Source: Stenotrophomonas oahuensis (GTDB lineage: Bacteria; Pseudomonadota; Gammaproteobacteria; Xanthomonadales; Xanthomonadaceae). Taken from it: DNA of 64,000 nt. Of this stretch, positions 26,306-36,360 are shown in pieces (the stretch's first letter is position 1; each line of letters starts with the position of its first letter). The notes under the pieces were generated by a model, which was not told the origin of the DNA, made no database searches, and saw only the letters and a program-made list of their open reading frames with translations. Location: assembly GCF_031834595.1 (NCBI RefSeq), contig NZ_CP115541.1:2784501-2848500 (forward strand). Reading direction: 5' to 3'. The position numbers and the translations under genes are program-made.

Positions 26306-26704
26306 TCAGGCCGCGCGGGGCGGAGCCTGGGACAGGTGCGAACGCGGTAATCGCGTCGCGAAGGTGAGGCTGTTGCCACGCGAGGTCTGCAGCATCCCGC
26401 GTGAACCCGCCTGTGCCCACACGAGCGGGAGGGACGCCAGCGTCGTGCTGCCATCTCGTCCAGTGTCGGGTTCGGCTTCGCCGCGTTGACCGCCTTGCGC
26501 ACCGCTTTCGATGGCCACCGGAGTCGGCGTGCCGTTCTGCGCCGGTGCCGGGGCCTGGGTCAGGGCCGACAGATGCCCCATTGCCCCCGCCAGCGACGTG
26601 CCGCTGCCGCCGCTGAACGCCACCAGCAGGCACAGGGCCACCACCGCGCTGGAAACCAGTGCGATCAGGCGTGCAGGCAGGGCGGTGTCACGGGCGGAAG
26701 CCAT
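26306..26704 (-). CDS. Small membrane-anchored protein preceding a siderophore receptor
   Basis: A 132-residue protein: one hydrophobic segment (about 13-33, LIALVSSAVVALCLLVAFSGG), then an alanine/serine/proline-rich tail with no known domain. ATG 26704 is preferred over upstream non-ATG starts. It lies 47 bases downstream of a Fur-like box and 147 bases before the receptor gene, so it is probably iron-regulated with it. Its layout resembles that of 22608-23027. Confidence 0.55.
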   Translation of the reverse strand: MASARDTALPARLIALVSSAVVALCLLVAFSGGSGTSLAGAMGHLSALTQAPAPAQNGTPTPVAIESGAQGGQRGEAEPDTGRDGSTTLASLPLVWAQAGSRGMLQTSRGNSLTFATRLPRSHLSQAPPRAA

Positions 26705-26746
26705 CGGACAGGCGGACGCAGGCGAAAGGGATCGCCAAGGTAACAC

Positions 26747-26766
26747 AAACGATAATGATTCGCATC
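26747..26766 (-). promoter_or_regulatory. Fur box
   Basis: GATAATGATTCGCATC (26751-26766) matches the first ten positions of the classic Fur site GATAATGATAATCATTATC. It is 47 bases upstream of the 26704 start codon, ahead of the siderophore receptor unit. Confidence 0.65.
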
Positions 26767-26813
26767 CGTTACCGCGAGTGACACAACGTCACACCCGGTT
26801 ACCGGGCGTGGGC

Positions 26814-27146
26814 TCAATCGCGGTCGTCGCGGGTCCAGACCCCGTCGTGTTCGCGCTTCACCGGAAATTTCGGCACCGGGGTATAGGCCGGGGCGCACAG
26901 CGCCCGACCGTCGCGCACGTCGAAGCGCGCGCTGTGCAGCACGCATTCGATGCTGCCTTCTTCGGTATTGAAGGTGCCCGAGGACAGCTCGAACTCCTCG
27001 TGTGTGCACTGGTCTTCCAGCGCATACAGCTCGCCGTCCAGGTTGAACACCACGATCGGGGTGCCGGTGACCTCGTCAAACGTGCTCTTCATTTCGCCCG
27101 GCAGCAGTTCGGCGGTGGCGCAGACGAAGGTCCAGGTCTCGCTCAT
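26814..27146 (-). CDS. Rieske [2Fe-2S] ferredoxin-type protein
   Basis: A 110-residue soluble protein. The cluster ligands are C47-x-H49 (DQCTHEEFEL) and C68-x2-H71 (IECVLHSARF), as in the Rieske ferredoxin components of non-haem dioxygenases. It may act as a small electron carrier; no oxygenase is adjacent. Its start codon overlaps the stop of the GNAT gene, so the two are translated together. Confidence 0.9.
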   Translation of the reverse strand: MSETWTFVCATAELLPGEMKSTFDEVTGTPIVVFNLDGELYALEDQCTHEEFELSSGTFNTEEGSIECVLHSARFDVRDGRALCAPAYTPVPKFPVKREHDGVWTRDDRD

Positions 27147-27679
27147 GGCTGCACCACCAGCGGCTTTTCCAGCACTTCAAAGCGCAGGTCGTCGCGCTTG
27201 GGAATACCAAAGCGCTCGTCGCCATACGGGAACGGCTTCTTGATCCCGGTGCGGGCATAGCCGCGGCGCTCGTAGAAGGCGATCAGCTCGTCGCGGATGT
27301 CGATGACGGTCATCTGCATCACCGGCACGCCCCATTCGCGGGCGGCATGCGCTTCAGCGGCGTCCATCACCTGCTTGCCGATGCCGCCGCCCTGCTGGGC
27401 CGGGTCAACCGAGAACATGCCGAAGTAGCCCTTGCCGCCCTCGTCGGCGACATGTGCGCAGGCGACGAGTGCACCGTTGCGTTCGGCCAGCAGCACCGTG
27501 CTGCGCGGGCGTTCGATGTCGGCCTGCAGGCCGTGGGCGTCGATGCGCGCACCGTCCAGCATGTCGGCTTCGGTGGTCCAGCCGGCGCGGCTGGCGTCGC
27601 CACGGTAGGCCGAGGTGACCAGGGTGATCAGGGCGGGGATGTCGGCCAGGGTGGCGGCGCGGAAGGTCAGGGTGCTCAT
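27143..27679 (-). CDS. GNAT family N-acetyltransferase
   Basis: A 178-residue protein. The acetyl-CoA loop is FSVDPAQQGGGIGKQVM, preceded by FRAATLADIPALITLV and followed by MTVIDIRDELIAFYERRGYARTG, all usual GNAT elements. The substrate is unknown. ATG 27679 gives the typical N-terminus (MSTLTFRAATL); ATG 27688 is also in frame, and neither has a strong ribosome binding site. It overlaps the Rieske gene. Confidence 0.86.
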   Translation of the reverse strand: MSTLTFRAATLADIPALITLVTSAYRGDASRAGWTTEADMLDGARIDAHGLQADIERPRSTVLLAERNGALVACAHVADEGGKGYFGMFSVDPAQQGGGIGKQVMDAAEAHAAREWGVPVMQMTVIDIRDELIAFYERRGYARTGIKKPFPYGDERFGIPKRDDLRFEVLEKPLVVQP

Positions 27680-27932
27680 GCCCTGCATTTTAGAACAATG
27701 CGCGCGCCGCGCTGGAAGCGTCATTAGGCAGGGGCCGCGGCGAAGAGGGGGCGTCGGCATGGGATGGCGCGGATGGGCCGGAAAACGGAGCTGCATTTCA
27801 AATGGTGCGGGCGATCAGGGCCGTTTTCGCCCCCTGCGCGCCGCGAACCCGAACGGCGATGAAATGCGCGACCGAGGCGCACCGCTCCGTCGTCCTACGA
27901 TGTCAGCGCTTCTTCCAGCGTGGGCGCGTGAG

Positions 27933-28340
27933 ATGAAAAGGATGATGTGGGGCGGGCTGTGCGTGTTGCTGGTCGCCTGCGCCGGCGGCAATGAAACCGG
28001 CCCGCTGACGTCGCGGCAGCAGAGCGCGGTCGAGCAGGCGGCGCGGGCGGGCGATCTGAAAGCGATCAAGCGCCTGATCGCACACTACGACGCACTGCCG
28101 AACGAGCAGGCGGCCACCGAGCGCTGGCGCGAACGCGCGCGCGTGCTGGGCGACGCCCAGGAACTGTACTTCCAGGCGGCGCGGCGCTTTGTGGCGGCCG
28201 AGGTGGAAGTGAATGACGAGGCGCGCTATCGGCTGCTGCTGGAGGCGCATCATGCCGCGCAGCGTGCGCAGGCCAGCCACCCGGAGCGGTCCACCGAACT
28301 GCTTGAACAGCAGATTGCCCGCACGTTGGAGGCGCAATAG
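27933..28340 (+). CDS. Lipoprotein of unknown function
   Basis: A 135-residue protein with a lipoprotein signal (MKRMMWGGLCVLLVACAGG, lipobox LVAC). The rest is helical, with an AGDLKAIKRLIAHYDALPNEQAATERW stretch that looks like a degenerate Sel1/TPR unit. No further domain is recognised. It is convergent with tonB, with seven bases between the stops. Confidence 0.68.
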   Translation: MKRMMWGGLCVLLVACAGGNETGPLTSRQQSAVEQAARAGDLKAIKRLIAHYDALPNEQAATERWRERARVLGDAQELYFQAARRFVAAEVEVNDEARYRLLLEAHHAAQRAQASHPERSTELLEQQIARTLEAQ

Positions 28341-28347
28341 CGCCGGC

Positions 28348-29058
28348 TCAACGCATGAAAAATTCAACCGGGAACGACAGCTCCACCGGGGCCGGACGGT
28401 CTGCTGGCACCGGCGGCAGCGGTTCGGCGCGGCGGAAGGTATCCAGCGCGGCCTGGTCCAGCAACGCGTGGCCGGTGCCGTTTTCCAGCGCCAGCGCCAG
28501 CAGCTTGCCTTCGCGCGACAGGCTGACCCGCACATAGGCCACGCCCTCCTGGCGGCGCGCGCGCGCCGGCACCGGGTAACGGCGGAAGCGCTCCAGCCGT
28601 GCCATCACCCGGCCTTCCCAGCTGTCGCGTCCGGGCGTGGCCTCGCTGGGCCCGGGTGGCAGAGGTGGACTGGGAGGAGCGGCGGCCACCGAGGCCTGCT
28701 GCTGCACCGGAGCCGGTGCGTCGGTGACCGGCTTCGGCGGTGTGGGCGGGGGAATGATCCAGTTCGCCGTGTCGCGCGGTGGCGTTACTGGCAGCGGCCT
28801 GGGCGGCTGCGGTTTTTGCTGTTGCACGCGGGCGGCGTCGCGCGGGGTCGGGGCGATGACCTCTTCCACCGGGACCTCCGGCGCACGCGGGGGCAGCAGC
28901 ACCAACTGGGTGCGGTCGGCCTCCGGCGGTGGCAGCTGCAGTGGCGTGCGCTGCTGGCTCCAGAGCAGGCCCGCGAACAGGCCGATATGTGCCAGAACGA
29001 CGATGGCAGCGGCCAGTGGGCGCTCAAGCGCAGCAGGGGAAACCACCGGGGACGACAT
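28348..29058 (-). CDS. tonB: TonB family energy transducer
   Basis: A 236-residue protein. It has an N-terminal membrane anchor (about 17-34, AAAIVVLAHIGLFAGLLW), a long proline-rich periplasm-spanning stretch (about 40-140, with PPPTPPKP and PPSPPLPPGP), and a C-terminal TonB domain: RRYPVPARARRQEGVAYVRVSLSREGKL. It should couple ExbBD energy to outer-membrane receptors such as the three in this window. ATG 29058 was chosen because the upstream in-frame TTG overlaps the Fur box. No exbB or exbD is nearby. Confidence 0.88.
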   Translation of the reverse strand: MSSPVVSPAALERPLAAAIVVLAHIGLFAGLLWSQQRTPLQLPPPEADRTQLVLLPPRAPEVPVEEVIAPTPRDAARVQQQKPQPPRPLPVTPPRDTANWIIPPPTPPKPVTDAPAPVQQQASVAAAPPSPPLPPGPSEATPGRDSWEGRVMARLERFRRYPVPARARRQEGVAYVRVSLSREGKLLALALENGTGHALLDQAALDTFRRAEPLPPVPADRPAPVELSFPVEFFMR

Positions 29059-29071
29059 CGACAAGTGCGGC

Positions 29072-29090
29072 AATGAGAAGTGTTCTCATT
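29072..29090 (-). promoter_or_regulatory. Fur box upstream of tonB
   Basis: AATGAGAA-GTG-TTCTCATT, a perfect 8-bp inverted repeat in the classic Fur pattern, 14 bases before the tonB start. Iron-replete repression of tonB is expected. Confidence 0.82.
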
Positions 29091-29104
29091 GTCGCATGTT
29101 TACG

Positions 29105-30361
29105 TCACCCCAGCAGCTTGCGCACCTTGTTCAATGCGGTGATGAAGCGCTCGATTTCCGCATGCGTGTTGTAGAACGCCAGCGATGCGCGGCAGGTGGC
29201 GGCCACGCCGTAGTACTGCAGCAGCGGGTGTGCGCAGTGCTGGCCGGAGCGCACGGCGACGCCTTCCAGGTCGAGCAGGGTGGCCAGGTCGTGGGCGTGT
29301 GCGCCCTCGATCAGGAACGACACCACCGCGGCCTTGTCCGGCGTGGTGCCGAAGATGCGCAGGCCGTCGATCTTGTTGAGCTCTTCGGTGAAGTGCGCCA
29401 GAAGCTCGGTTTCGCGCGCTTCCACGTGCTCCAGCCCGAGCGACTCCAGGTAGTCCACCGCCACGCCCAGGCCGATGAAGCCGGCGATGTTCGGCGTACC
29501 GGCTTCGAACTTGTGCGGGGCGTCGTTGAACACGGTGCCTTCGAAGCTGACTTCCTTGATCATCTCGCCGCCGCCAAGGAACGGCGGCATCGCATCCAGA
29601 TGCTCACGCTTGGCCCACAGCGCACCGGTGCCGGTGGGGCCGCACATCTTGTGGCCGGTGATGGCGTAGAAGTCGCAGCCGATGGCCGGAATGTCGACCT
29701 TGCGGTGCGGGACCGCCTGCGAGCCGTCGACTACGGTGATGATGCCGCGCTTGCGCGCTTCCCGGCAGATCTCGCGCACCGGGTTGACCGTGCCGAGCAC
29801 GTTGGAAACGTGTGCTACCGCGAGCAGCTTCACTTCCGGGGTCATCGCCTTGCGCAGCGCGTCCAGATCCAGTGCGCCATCGGGGGTGATCTCGGCCACG
29901 CGGATGGTCGCGCCGGTGCGCTGGGCGACCAGCTGCCAGGGCACGATGTTGGCGTGGTGCTCCATCCGCGAGACCAGGATCACATCACCGGCCTTCAGGC
30001 GCGGGAGTGCCCACGAATAGGCGATCAGATTGATCGCGAAGGTGGTGCCGCTGCACAACACCAGCTCGTTGGCGCGCACGCTGAGGAAGCGCGCCAGCTT
30101 GTTGCGTGCGCCCTCGTAGGCGTCGGTGGCCTCGGTGCCCAGCGCGTGTACCGCGCGGCTCACGTTGGCGTTGTAACGGCGGTAGAACTCGTCCACCGCG
30201 CCGATCACCTGCACCGGCTTCTGGCCGGTGTTGGCGTTGTCGAAATACACCAGCGGCTTGCCGTGCACTTCCCGCATCAGCAGCGGGAAGTCCAGGCGCA
30301 CGCGGTCCCAGTCGGGCGCGTCGATGGTGTCGCCGAGCGGGCGCGGCGTGGACAGGTTCAT
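29105..30361 (-). CDS. sufS: Cysteine desulfurase SufS
   Basis: A 418-residue PLP enzyme (group II desulfurase) that supplies sulfur as persulfide for Fe-S clusters. It shows LVYFDNANTGQKPVQVI, the PLP lysine in YAITGHKMCGPTGTGALW, and the catalytic cysteine in VRSGQHCAHPLLQYYG. It overlaps the sufD stop (30358-30361) and is the last gene of the suf operon. No sufE follows in this window. Confidence 0.95.
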   Translation of the reverse strand: MNLSTPRPLGDTIDAPDWDRVRLDFPLLMREVHGKPLVYFDNANTGQKPVQVIGAVDEFYRRYNANVSRAVHALGTEATDAYEGARNKLARFLSVRANELVLCSGTTFAINLIAYSWALPRLKAGDVILVSRMEHHANIVPWQLVAQRTGATIRVAEITPDGALDLDALRKAMTPEVKLLAVAHVSNVLGTVNPVREICREARKRGIITVVDGSQAVPHRKVDIPAIGCDFYAITGHKMCGPTGTGALWAKREHLDAMPPFLGGGEMIKEVSFEGTVFNDAPHKFEAGTPNIAGFIGLGVAVDYLESLGLEHVEARETELLAHFTEELNKIDGLRIFGTTPDKAAVVSFLIEGAHAHDLATLLDLEGVAVRSGQHCAHPLLQYYGVAATCRASLAFYNTHAEIERFITALNKVRKLLG

Positions 30362-31620
30362 GCCACGCCTGCCTGGGCCAATGCGAGGTCGAGCTGGCGG
30401 CGCAGCTGTTCGGTCAGGCGCGCGTCCAGTGCGTTCAGCGGCTCATGGCAGAACGCGGCGCTGAGCAGGGCCTGCGCCTGCGGTGCCGGCAACCCGCGCG
30501 AGCGCAGGTAGAACAGTGCATTGGCATCCAGCTGACCGACGGTCGCGCCGTGCGCGGCCTTCACCTCATCCGCGTCGATCACCAGCGTCGGCTGGGTGTC
30601 GATCTCAGCATCGGCCGACAGCAGCAGGTTCTTGTTGGACAGATTGGCATCGGTGCCATCGGCACCCGCACGGATATGGATGCCGCCGTGGAAGACCACG
30701 CGGCTGCGGTTGGCGGCAACACCCCGCCACAGCATTTCCGAGTTGGTATCGCGGGCGATGTGCTCGATGCCCAGGCGCGTATCGACGTGGCGGCGACCAT
30801 TGCCAAGCAGCACGCCGTTGGCGGTCAACTGGGCGTTGTCGCCTTCCAGGCGCACGTTGAGCTCGTGGCGGCTCAGTGCGGCACCCAGTTCCAGGTCGAT
30901 GCGGCGGTACTGGGCATTGCGGGCCAGCACGGCGTCGGTGCGCAGCAGGGTGGTGGCCTTCGCACTGTCGGCCTGCACGCGGGCGTGCGAGAGCACGGCG
31001 TCCTGCGCCAGGTGCACGTGCACCAAGGTGTTATCCAGGTGCGCGGCATCACCCACATGCAGGTGATGCTCGACCACGCCCAGGGTGGCACCGGCGCGCA
31101 GCTCGATAAGATGCCGGTGGTGCCAGGCCAGGTCGGTGTCGCCGGCGGCGCTGATGAACACCAGCTGCAGCGGAACCTCGATCTGTGCGCCGTCTTCCAC
31201 GCGCACCAGTACGCCTTCATCAGCGAGGGCGGCATTGAGGCGGGCAAACACTTCCTCGCTGCGCTCGAAGCGGCGGCCGAGGAAGCGCAGGGCTTCTTCG
31301 CCATCCTGCAGAGCAGACGACAAGGTCTGCACCTGCACACCAGCCGGCAGGCCGCTCAGGTCGCTCAGGGCCTGCACCGGGCGGCCGTTGACGAACACCA
31401 GCCGCGGCGACGCAATGTCGGTCAGCAGGGCAGTATCCACGCTCGGCGCGGTCAGCGGTGCCGGGCTGAAGCTGCGGCGTTCCAGCTGGCGCAGCGAGGT
31501 GTACTTCCAAGCTTCGCTGCGCGGGCCGGGCAGGCCGGCCAGCAGGGCAGCATCGAGCTCGGCGCGGCGCGCATCGCTGCCGCAGAAGCCGTTGGCAAGG
31601 GAATCGAGCAGCGCGCTCAT
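30358..31620 (-). CDS. sufD: Fe-S cluster assembly protein SufD
   Basis: A 420-residue scaffold partner of SufB and SufC. Typical segments are PGPRSEAWKYTSLRQLERR, ADEVKAAHGATVGQLDANALFYLRSRG and the C-terminal LLSAAFCHEPLNAL. It lies between sufC and sufS with overlapping start and stop codons at both ends, implying translational coupling of the SufBCD complex components. Confidence 0.93.
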   Translation of the reverse strand: MSALLDSLANGFCGSDARRAELDAALLAGLPGPRSEAWKYTSLRQLERRSFSPAPLTAPSVDTALLTDIASPRLVFVNGRPVQALSDLSGLPAGVQVQTLSSALQDGEEALRFLGRRFERSEEVFARLNAALADEGVLVRVEDGAQIEVPLQLVFISAAGDTDLAWHHRHLIELRAGATLGVVEHHLHVGDAAHLDNTLVHVHLAQDAVLSHARVQADSAKATTLLRTDAVLARNAQYRRIDLELGAALSRHELNVRLEGDNAQLTANGVLLGNGRRHVDTRLGIEHIARDTNSEMLWRGVAANRSRVVFHGGIHIRAGADGTDANLSNKNLLLSADAEIDTQPTLVIDADEVKAAHGATVGQLDANALFYLRSRGLPAPQAQALLSAAFCHEPLNALDARLTEQLRRQLDLALAQAGVA

Positions 31621-32384
31621 CAGACCGCTGCCTCCGGGACCACACGGTTCTTCAGAAAGTCATAACCGTGCGCTTCCAGCTGCAGGGCCAGTTCCGGGCC
31701 ACCGCTCTGCACGATCTTGCCGTCGGCCAGCACGTGCACCACGTCCGGCTTGATGTAATCGAGCAGGCGCTGGTAGTGGGTGATGACCAGGAACGAACGG
31801 TCAGCCGAACGCAGCGCGTTGACGCCGTCAGCCACGCTCTTGAGCGCGTCGATGTCCAGGCCTGAGTCGGTTTCGTCGAGGATCGCCAGCTTCGGTTCCA
31901 GCACGGCCAGCTGGAAGATCTCGTTGCGCTTCTTCTCACCGCCGGAGAAACCTTCGTTGACGCCACGGTGCAGCAGCTCGTCCTTCAGGTGCAGCACGGC
32001 CAGCTTCTGGCGCACCAGCTTGAGGAACTGCATGGAATCCAGTTCGTCCTGGCCGCGGGCCTTGCGCTGTGCATTGAGCGCGGCACGCAGGAAATAGGTG
32101 TTGTTCACGCCCGGAATTTCGACCGGGTACTGGAAGGCCAGGAACAGGCCCGCGGCAGCGCGCTCTTCCGGTTCCAGGTCCAGCAGGTCGGCGTCTTCAA
32201 ACTGCACGCTGCCTTCGCTGACCTCATAGCCGTCACGGCCCGCCAGCACGTTGCCCAGGGTGGACTTGCCGGCACCGTTGGGACCCATGATGGCGTGCAC
32301 TTCGCCGGGCTTCACGGTCAGCGACAGGCCCTTGAGGATTTCTTTCTCGCCGATGCGGGCGTGCAGGTTTTCGATCTTCAACAT
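31620..32384 (-). CDS. sufC: Fe-S assembly ATPase SufC
   Basis: A 254-residue ABC-type ATPase. Walker A is GPNGAGKSTLGN, the signature is FSGGEKKRNEIFQ and Walker B is LAILDETDSGLD. It works with SufB and SufD in the cytosol as the energised scaffold complex. ATG 32384 (MLKIENLHARIGEKE) gives the usual family start. The gene is separated from sufB by 66 bases that contain a REP, the only sizeable gap in the sufBCDS block. Confidence 0.95.
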   Translation of the reverse strand: MLKIENLHARIGEKEILKGLSLTVKPGEVHAIMGPNGAGKSTLGNVLAGRDGYEVSEGSVQFEDADLLDLEPEERAAAGLFLAFQYPVEIPGVNNTYFLRAALNAQRKARGQDELDSMQFLKLVRQKLAVLHLKDELLHRGVNEGFSGGEKKRNEIFQLAVLEPKLAILDETDSGLDIDALKSVADGVNALRSADRSFLVITHYQRLLDYIKPDVVHVLADGKIVQSGGPELALQLEAHGYDFLKNRVVPEAAV

Positions 32385-32396
32385 GTGACAAATCCC

Positions 32397-32419
32397 GTAG
32401 TGCCACGCCCTGCGTGGCA
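32397..32419 (+). repeat. REP within the suf operon (CCACGCCCTGCGTGG core)
   Basis: GTAG (32397-32400) followed by a CCACGC/GCGTGG palindrome, placed between sufB and sufC, inside a transcription unit rather than at its end. Confidence 0.8.
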
Positions 32420-32450
32420 ATCAATAATTCAAATGAAGCCGCGCGGGTGA

Positions 32451-33926
<1,476 letters not shown>

Positions 33927-33942
33927 GGGGGCTGCCTGTGGA

Positions 33943-34392
33943 TCAGGAGACGACATCCGCCGCAATGCGGCGGGGGGCGTCAGCAACGGGAATAGGGGGC
34001 AGGATCTGGGCCAGGCTGACCTTGCGCAGTGCTTCGGACACCACGTCGTTGATCATCCGCCAGCTGCTGCGTGCGCCGCACTTGAGTTCACGGCCGCACT
34101 GGCTGTGGTCGTGCGCGCATTCGGTCAGGCCCAGCGGACCTTCCATCGCTTCCACCACCTCGAACAGGCTGATCTGGTCAGCCGGACGGGTCAGGCGGTA
34201 GCCGCCGCGCACGCCGCGCAGGCCTTCCACCAGCCCGGCCTGGGCCAGGGGCTTGAGCAGCTTGCTGACAGTGGGCGGTTCCAGGCTGGCGTATTCGGCC
34301 AGCTCGGTGGCGCTCAGGACATCGCCCGGACGGGCGGCCAGCACGGAAAGCACCACAGTGGCGTAATCAGTGAGCTTGGTGACGCGGAGCAT
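33943..34392 (-). CDS. Rrf2 family SUF operon regulator
   Basis: A 149-residue winged-helix regulator. An N-terminal HTH region ([46 protein letters not shown]) is followed by three cysteines C92, C99 and C105 ([16 protein letters not shown]), the cluster-binding layout of IscR-like proteins. It is the leading gene of the suf operon and probably senses Fe-S status to control it. It is close to proteins annotated as SUF system Fe-S cluster assembly regulator. Confidence 0.9.
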   Translation of the reverse strand: MLRVTKLTDYATVVLSVLAARPGDVLSATELAEYASLEPPTVSKLLKPLAQAGLVEGLRGVRGGYRLTRPADQISLFEVVEAMEGPLGLTECAHDHSQCGRELKCGARSSWRMINDVVSEALRKVSLAQILPPIPVADAPRRIAADVVS

Positions 34393-34527
34393 GGGAAGGG
34401 CGGGGTTGTAAAGCGGACTGAAATTGTACGCTTTTATGTCCCGGCATCCAACCCATCCTGTTCAGGTGGTGGAAACCTTCGGCCGGGCGGGCGAGAATCG
34501 TCGTTCCCCAATGCAACGGCCAGCCTG

Positions 34528-34995
34528 ATGCCCAAGAAGATCCAAGCCCGCAAGTCCGCCATCCACGGTAACGGTGTGTTCGCCGTTGCGCCGCTGAAGG
34601 CCGGCGAGCGGGTCATCCAGTACAAGGGTCTGCTGCGCAGCCACGCCGATGTGGACGCCGATGATACCGGGGATGTGGAAAGCGGTCACACCTTCCTGTT
34701 CACCCTGAACGACGACTACGTCATTGATGCCAACTACAAGGGCAACGATGCGCGCTGGCTGAACCACAGCTGCGACCCCAACTGCGAGGCCGTGATCGAG
34801 GAAGCCGAAGGTGACAACCGCCGCGAGGACAAGGTGTTCATCGAGGCGCTGCGCGACATCAAGCCGGGCGAGGAACTGACCTACAACTACGGCATCGTGC
34901 TGGCCGAGCGCCACACCGCGCGCCTGAAGAAGATCTGGGAATGCCGCTGCGGTGCGAAGAAGTGCACCGGAACGATGCTGCAGCCGAAGCGGTAG
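34528..34995 (+). CDS. SET domain protein-lysine methyltransferase
   Basis: A 155-residue protein that is nearly all SET domain. It has KSAIHGNGVFAVAPLKAGERVI at the start, the cofactor motif LNHSCDPNCEA, the catalytic ELTYNYG, and a post-SET cysteine cluster, CRCGAKKCTG, that should bind zinc with the SET cysteine. It would use S-adenosylmethionine to methylate lysine; the target is unknown. The TAG stop (34993-34995) lies in the GTAG of a REP. It is divergent from the suf operon. Confidence 0.9.
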   Translation: MPKKIQARKSAIHGNGVFAVAPLKAGERVIQYKGLLRSHADVDADDTGDVESGHTFLFTLNDDYVIDANYKGNDARWLNHSCDPNCEAVIEEAEGDNRREDKVFIEALRDIKPGEELTYNYGIVLAERHTARLKKIWECRCGAKKCTGTMLQPKR

Positions 34996-35051
34996 CACCC
35001 GACCGTTGGTCGGGTGGCATCCGGGGGTACCGACCAACGGTCGGTACCTAC
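34992..35051. repeat. Paired REP (GACCGTTGGTC core)
   Basis: The first palindrome (34992-35016) starts with the GTAG that contains the SET-gene stop codon; the second ends in CTAC (35048-35051), four bases before the convergent DUF1439 gene stop codon. Confidence 0.85.
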
Positions 35052-35055
35052 CGGC

Positions 35056-35652
35056 TCAATTGCCCAGCATGCCAGCGGGCACGATGGAGCCCAGGCTCTG
35101 GTTGAACGTCACTACCAGCTTGCCATCGCGCACCTGGGCCGACTGCACCTGCAGCGCGCCCAGCACCGCGGCGACGGTCGGGTCGATCTTGTAGATCGGC
35201 TCGCGGCGGGCGTATTCGACAAGTGCGGCGTTGAGAAGGCTGCGGGTGTTGGAATCCAGCCGCCCGCCACCGTTGACCGGGGTGAATTCATCCACCGACG
35301 GTTGATCAAGGTGGAAACCCTGGGTCTGCGCGTCGTAGCGCAGGCCGCTGCTCAGCGTGACCCGCCCCAGCGGCGCTGGGGCACCACCTCCCAATGCGGC
35401 CGCTACGTCCAGACCCAGATCCAGGCGGCTGCCCTGCGGAAGGGTCAGCTGCGGACGGCTCATGGTGACGTTGGCCAGTCCGCTCAGGACGCTCTGCGTG
35501 CGCGGGAAGCTGCCCTCCAGATACTGCTGCACATCGGCGGCACCCACCGAGAGTTCCTTGCCGGAAATGCTGGGTGCGGCCTGTGCGCCGACGGCGGCGG
35601 CGATCAGTGCGGTGCTGGCGGCCAGGCGGAGGAGCAGGGGGCGTAGGGTCAT
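35056..35652 (-). CDS. DUF1439 (YceB-like) exported protein
   Basis: A 198-residue protein with signal peptide MTLRPLLLRLAASTALIAAAVGAQA. The mature part (ISGKELSVGAADVQQYLEGSFPR at the start, KLVVTFNQSLG at the end) matches the DUF1439 family, which includes the E. coli lipoprotein YceB and has a lipid-binding-like predicted fold. Here there is no lipobox cysteine, so it should be free in the periplasm. Function unknown. Confidence 0.75.
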   Translation of the reverse strand: MTLRPLLLRLAASTALIAAAVGAQAAPSISGKELSVGAADVQQYLEGSFPRTQSVLSGLANVTMSRPQLTLPQGSRLDLGLDVAAALGGGAPAPLGRVTLSSGLRYDAQTQGFHLDQPSVDEFTPVNGGGRLDSNTRSLLNAALVEYARREPIYKIDPTVAAVLGALQVQSAQVRDGKLVVTFNQSLGSIVPAGMLGN

Positions 35653-35727
35653 GGCGGCGAGGCAGTGAGTGATGAAGCGCCACGATAGCGCTTCCGGATG
35701 AATCCGGGCTTCATGGCAGCCACGCAG

Positions 35728-36258
35728 TCACCGAAGGGCGGGCTGCACCGACGCCCCCACAATCTCCCAGCCGCTTCCATCGGCACGCGGCTGCACCCGG
35801 TACCAGCCTTCGTAGAAGAACGTGTCTGCCGCGGTCACCGCACGCACCCGCACCGGCACTTCGCGCAGGCGCGAGGGCACGGCGGAGTCGCGGGCAATCG
35901 GCTGTTCGGTATCCACCCGCAGCGTGCGCAGGTTGGGGATGCCTCGCAATACCTGATCGTCGGGGCGGCTGCCGGCGCTGCCACCGGTCCAGAACGCATC
36001 GGAGGCGGCACGGTCGGGTCGCAGCAGCACGTTGATGTAGTTGCGGATAGTGGTGGTTTCATCCACTGCGCCAGGAGCCACCGCGCTCACCACCGCGGGC
36101 GCGCCGTGCTCGACTTCGCCGGCGCTGGTGTCCTGCGGCGGGGGCGTTGCGGCGGAAACATCCTGGGGCGGCGGCCGGTCGTCCGGTGCACGCGCACTTT
36201 CCGGCTGACAGGAACACCCGCCCAGCAGCAACGGCAGCAGAAGCAGTACTCGACGCAT
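35728..36258 (-). CDS. Lipoprotein of unknown function
   Basis: A 176-residue protein with a short signal and lipobox MRRVLLLLPLLLGGCSC, a proline-rich linker, then a compact domain (TTIRNYINVLLRPDRAASDAFW... VRAVTAADTFFYEGWYRVQP). ATG 36258 was taken because AGGG lies eight bases upstream; GTG 36267 is an alternative. The C-terminal part resembles stress-tolerance-type NTF2-like domains only loosely, so I do not name it. Confidence 0.65.
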   Translation of the reverse strand: MRRVLLLLPLLLGGCSCQPESARAPDDRPPPQDVSAATPPPQDTSAGEVEHGAPAVVSAVAPGAVDETTTIRNYINVLLRPDRAASDAFWTGGSAGSRPDDQVLRGIPNLRTLRVDTEQPIARDSAVPSRLREVPVRVRAVTAADTFFYEGWYRVQPRADGSGWEIVGASVQPALR

Positions 36259-36272
36259 CGCAGACACCCTAG

Positions 36273-36340
36273 GTAGAGCCGGGCTTGCCCGGCTGGCTGG
36301 CGATCACCCATCGCCTGGGCCAGCCAACGGCTGGCGCTAC
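36273..36340. repeat. Paired REP (GCCGGGC and GCCAGCC cores)
   Basis: The first arm starts GTAG at 36273 (to 36294); the second has a GCCAGCC-AAC-GGCTGGC core and ends in CTAC at 36340. The two arms have different cores, so the pair is not a simple inverted copy. Confidence 0.8.
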
Positions 36341-36360
36341 CCACGCAGCATAACGTGCTG

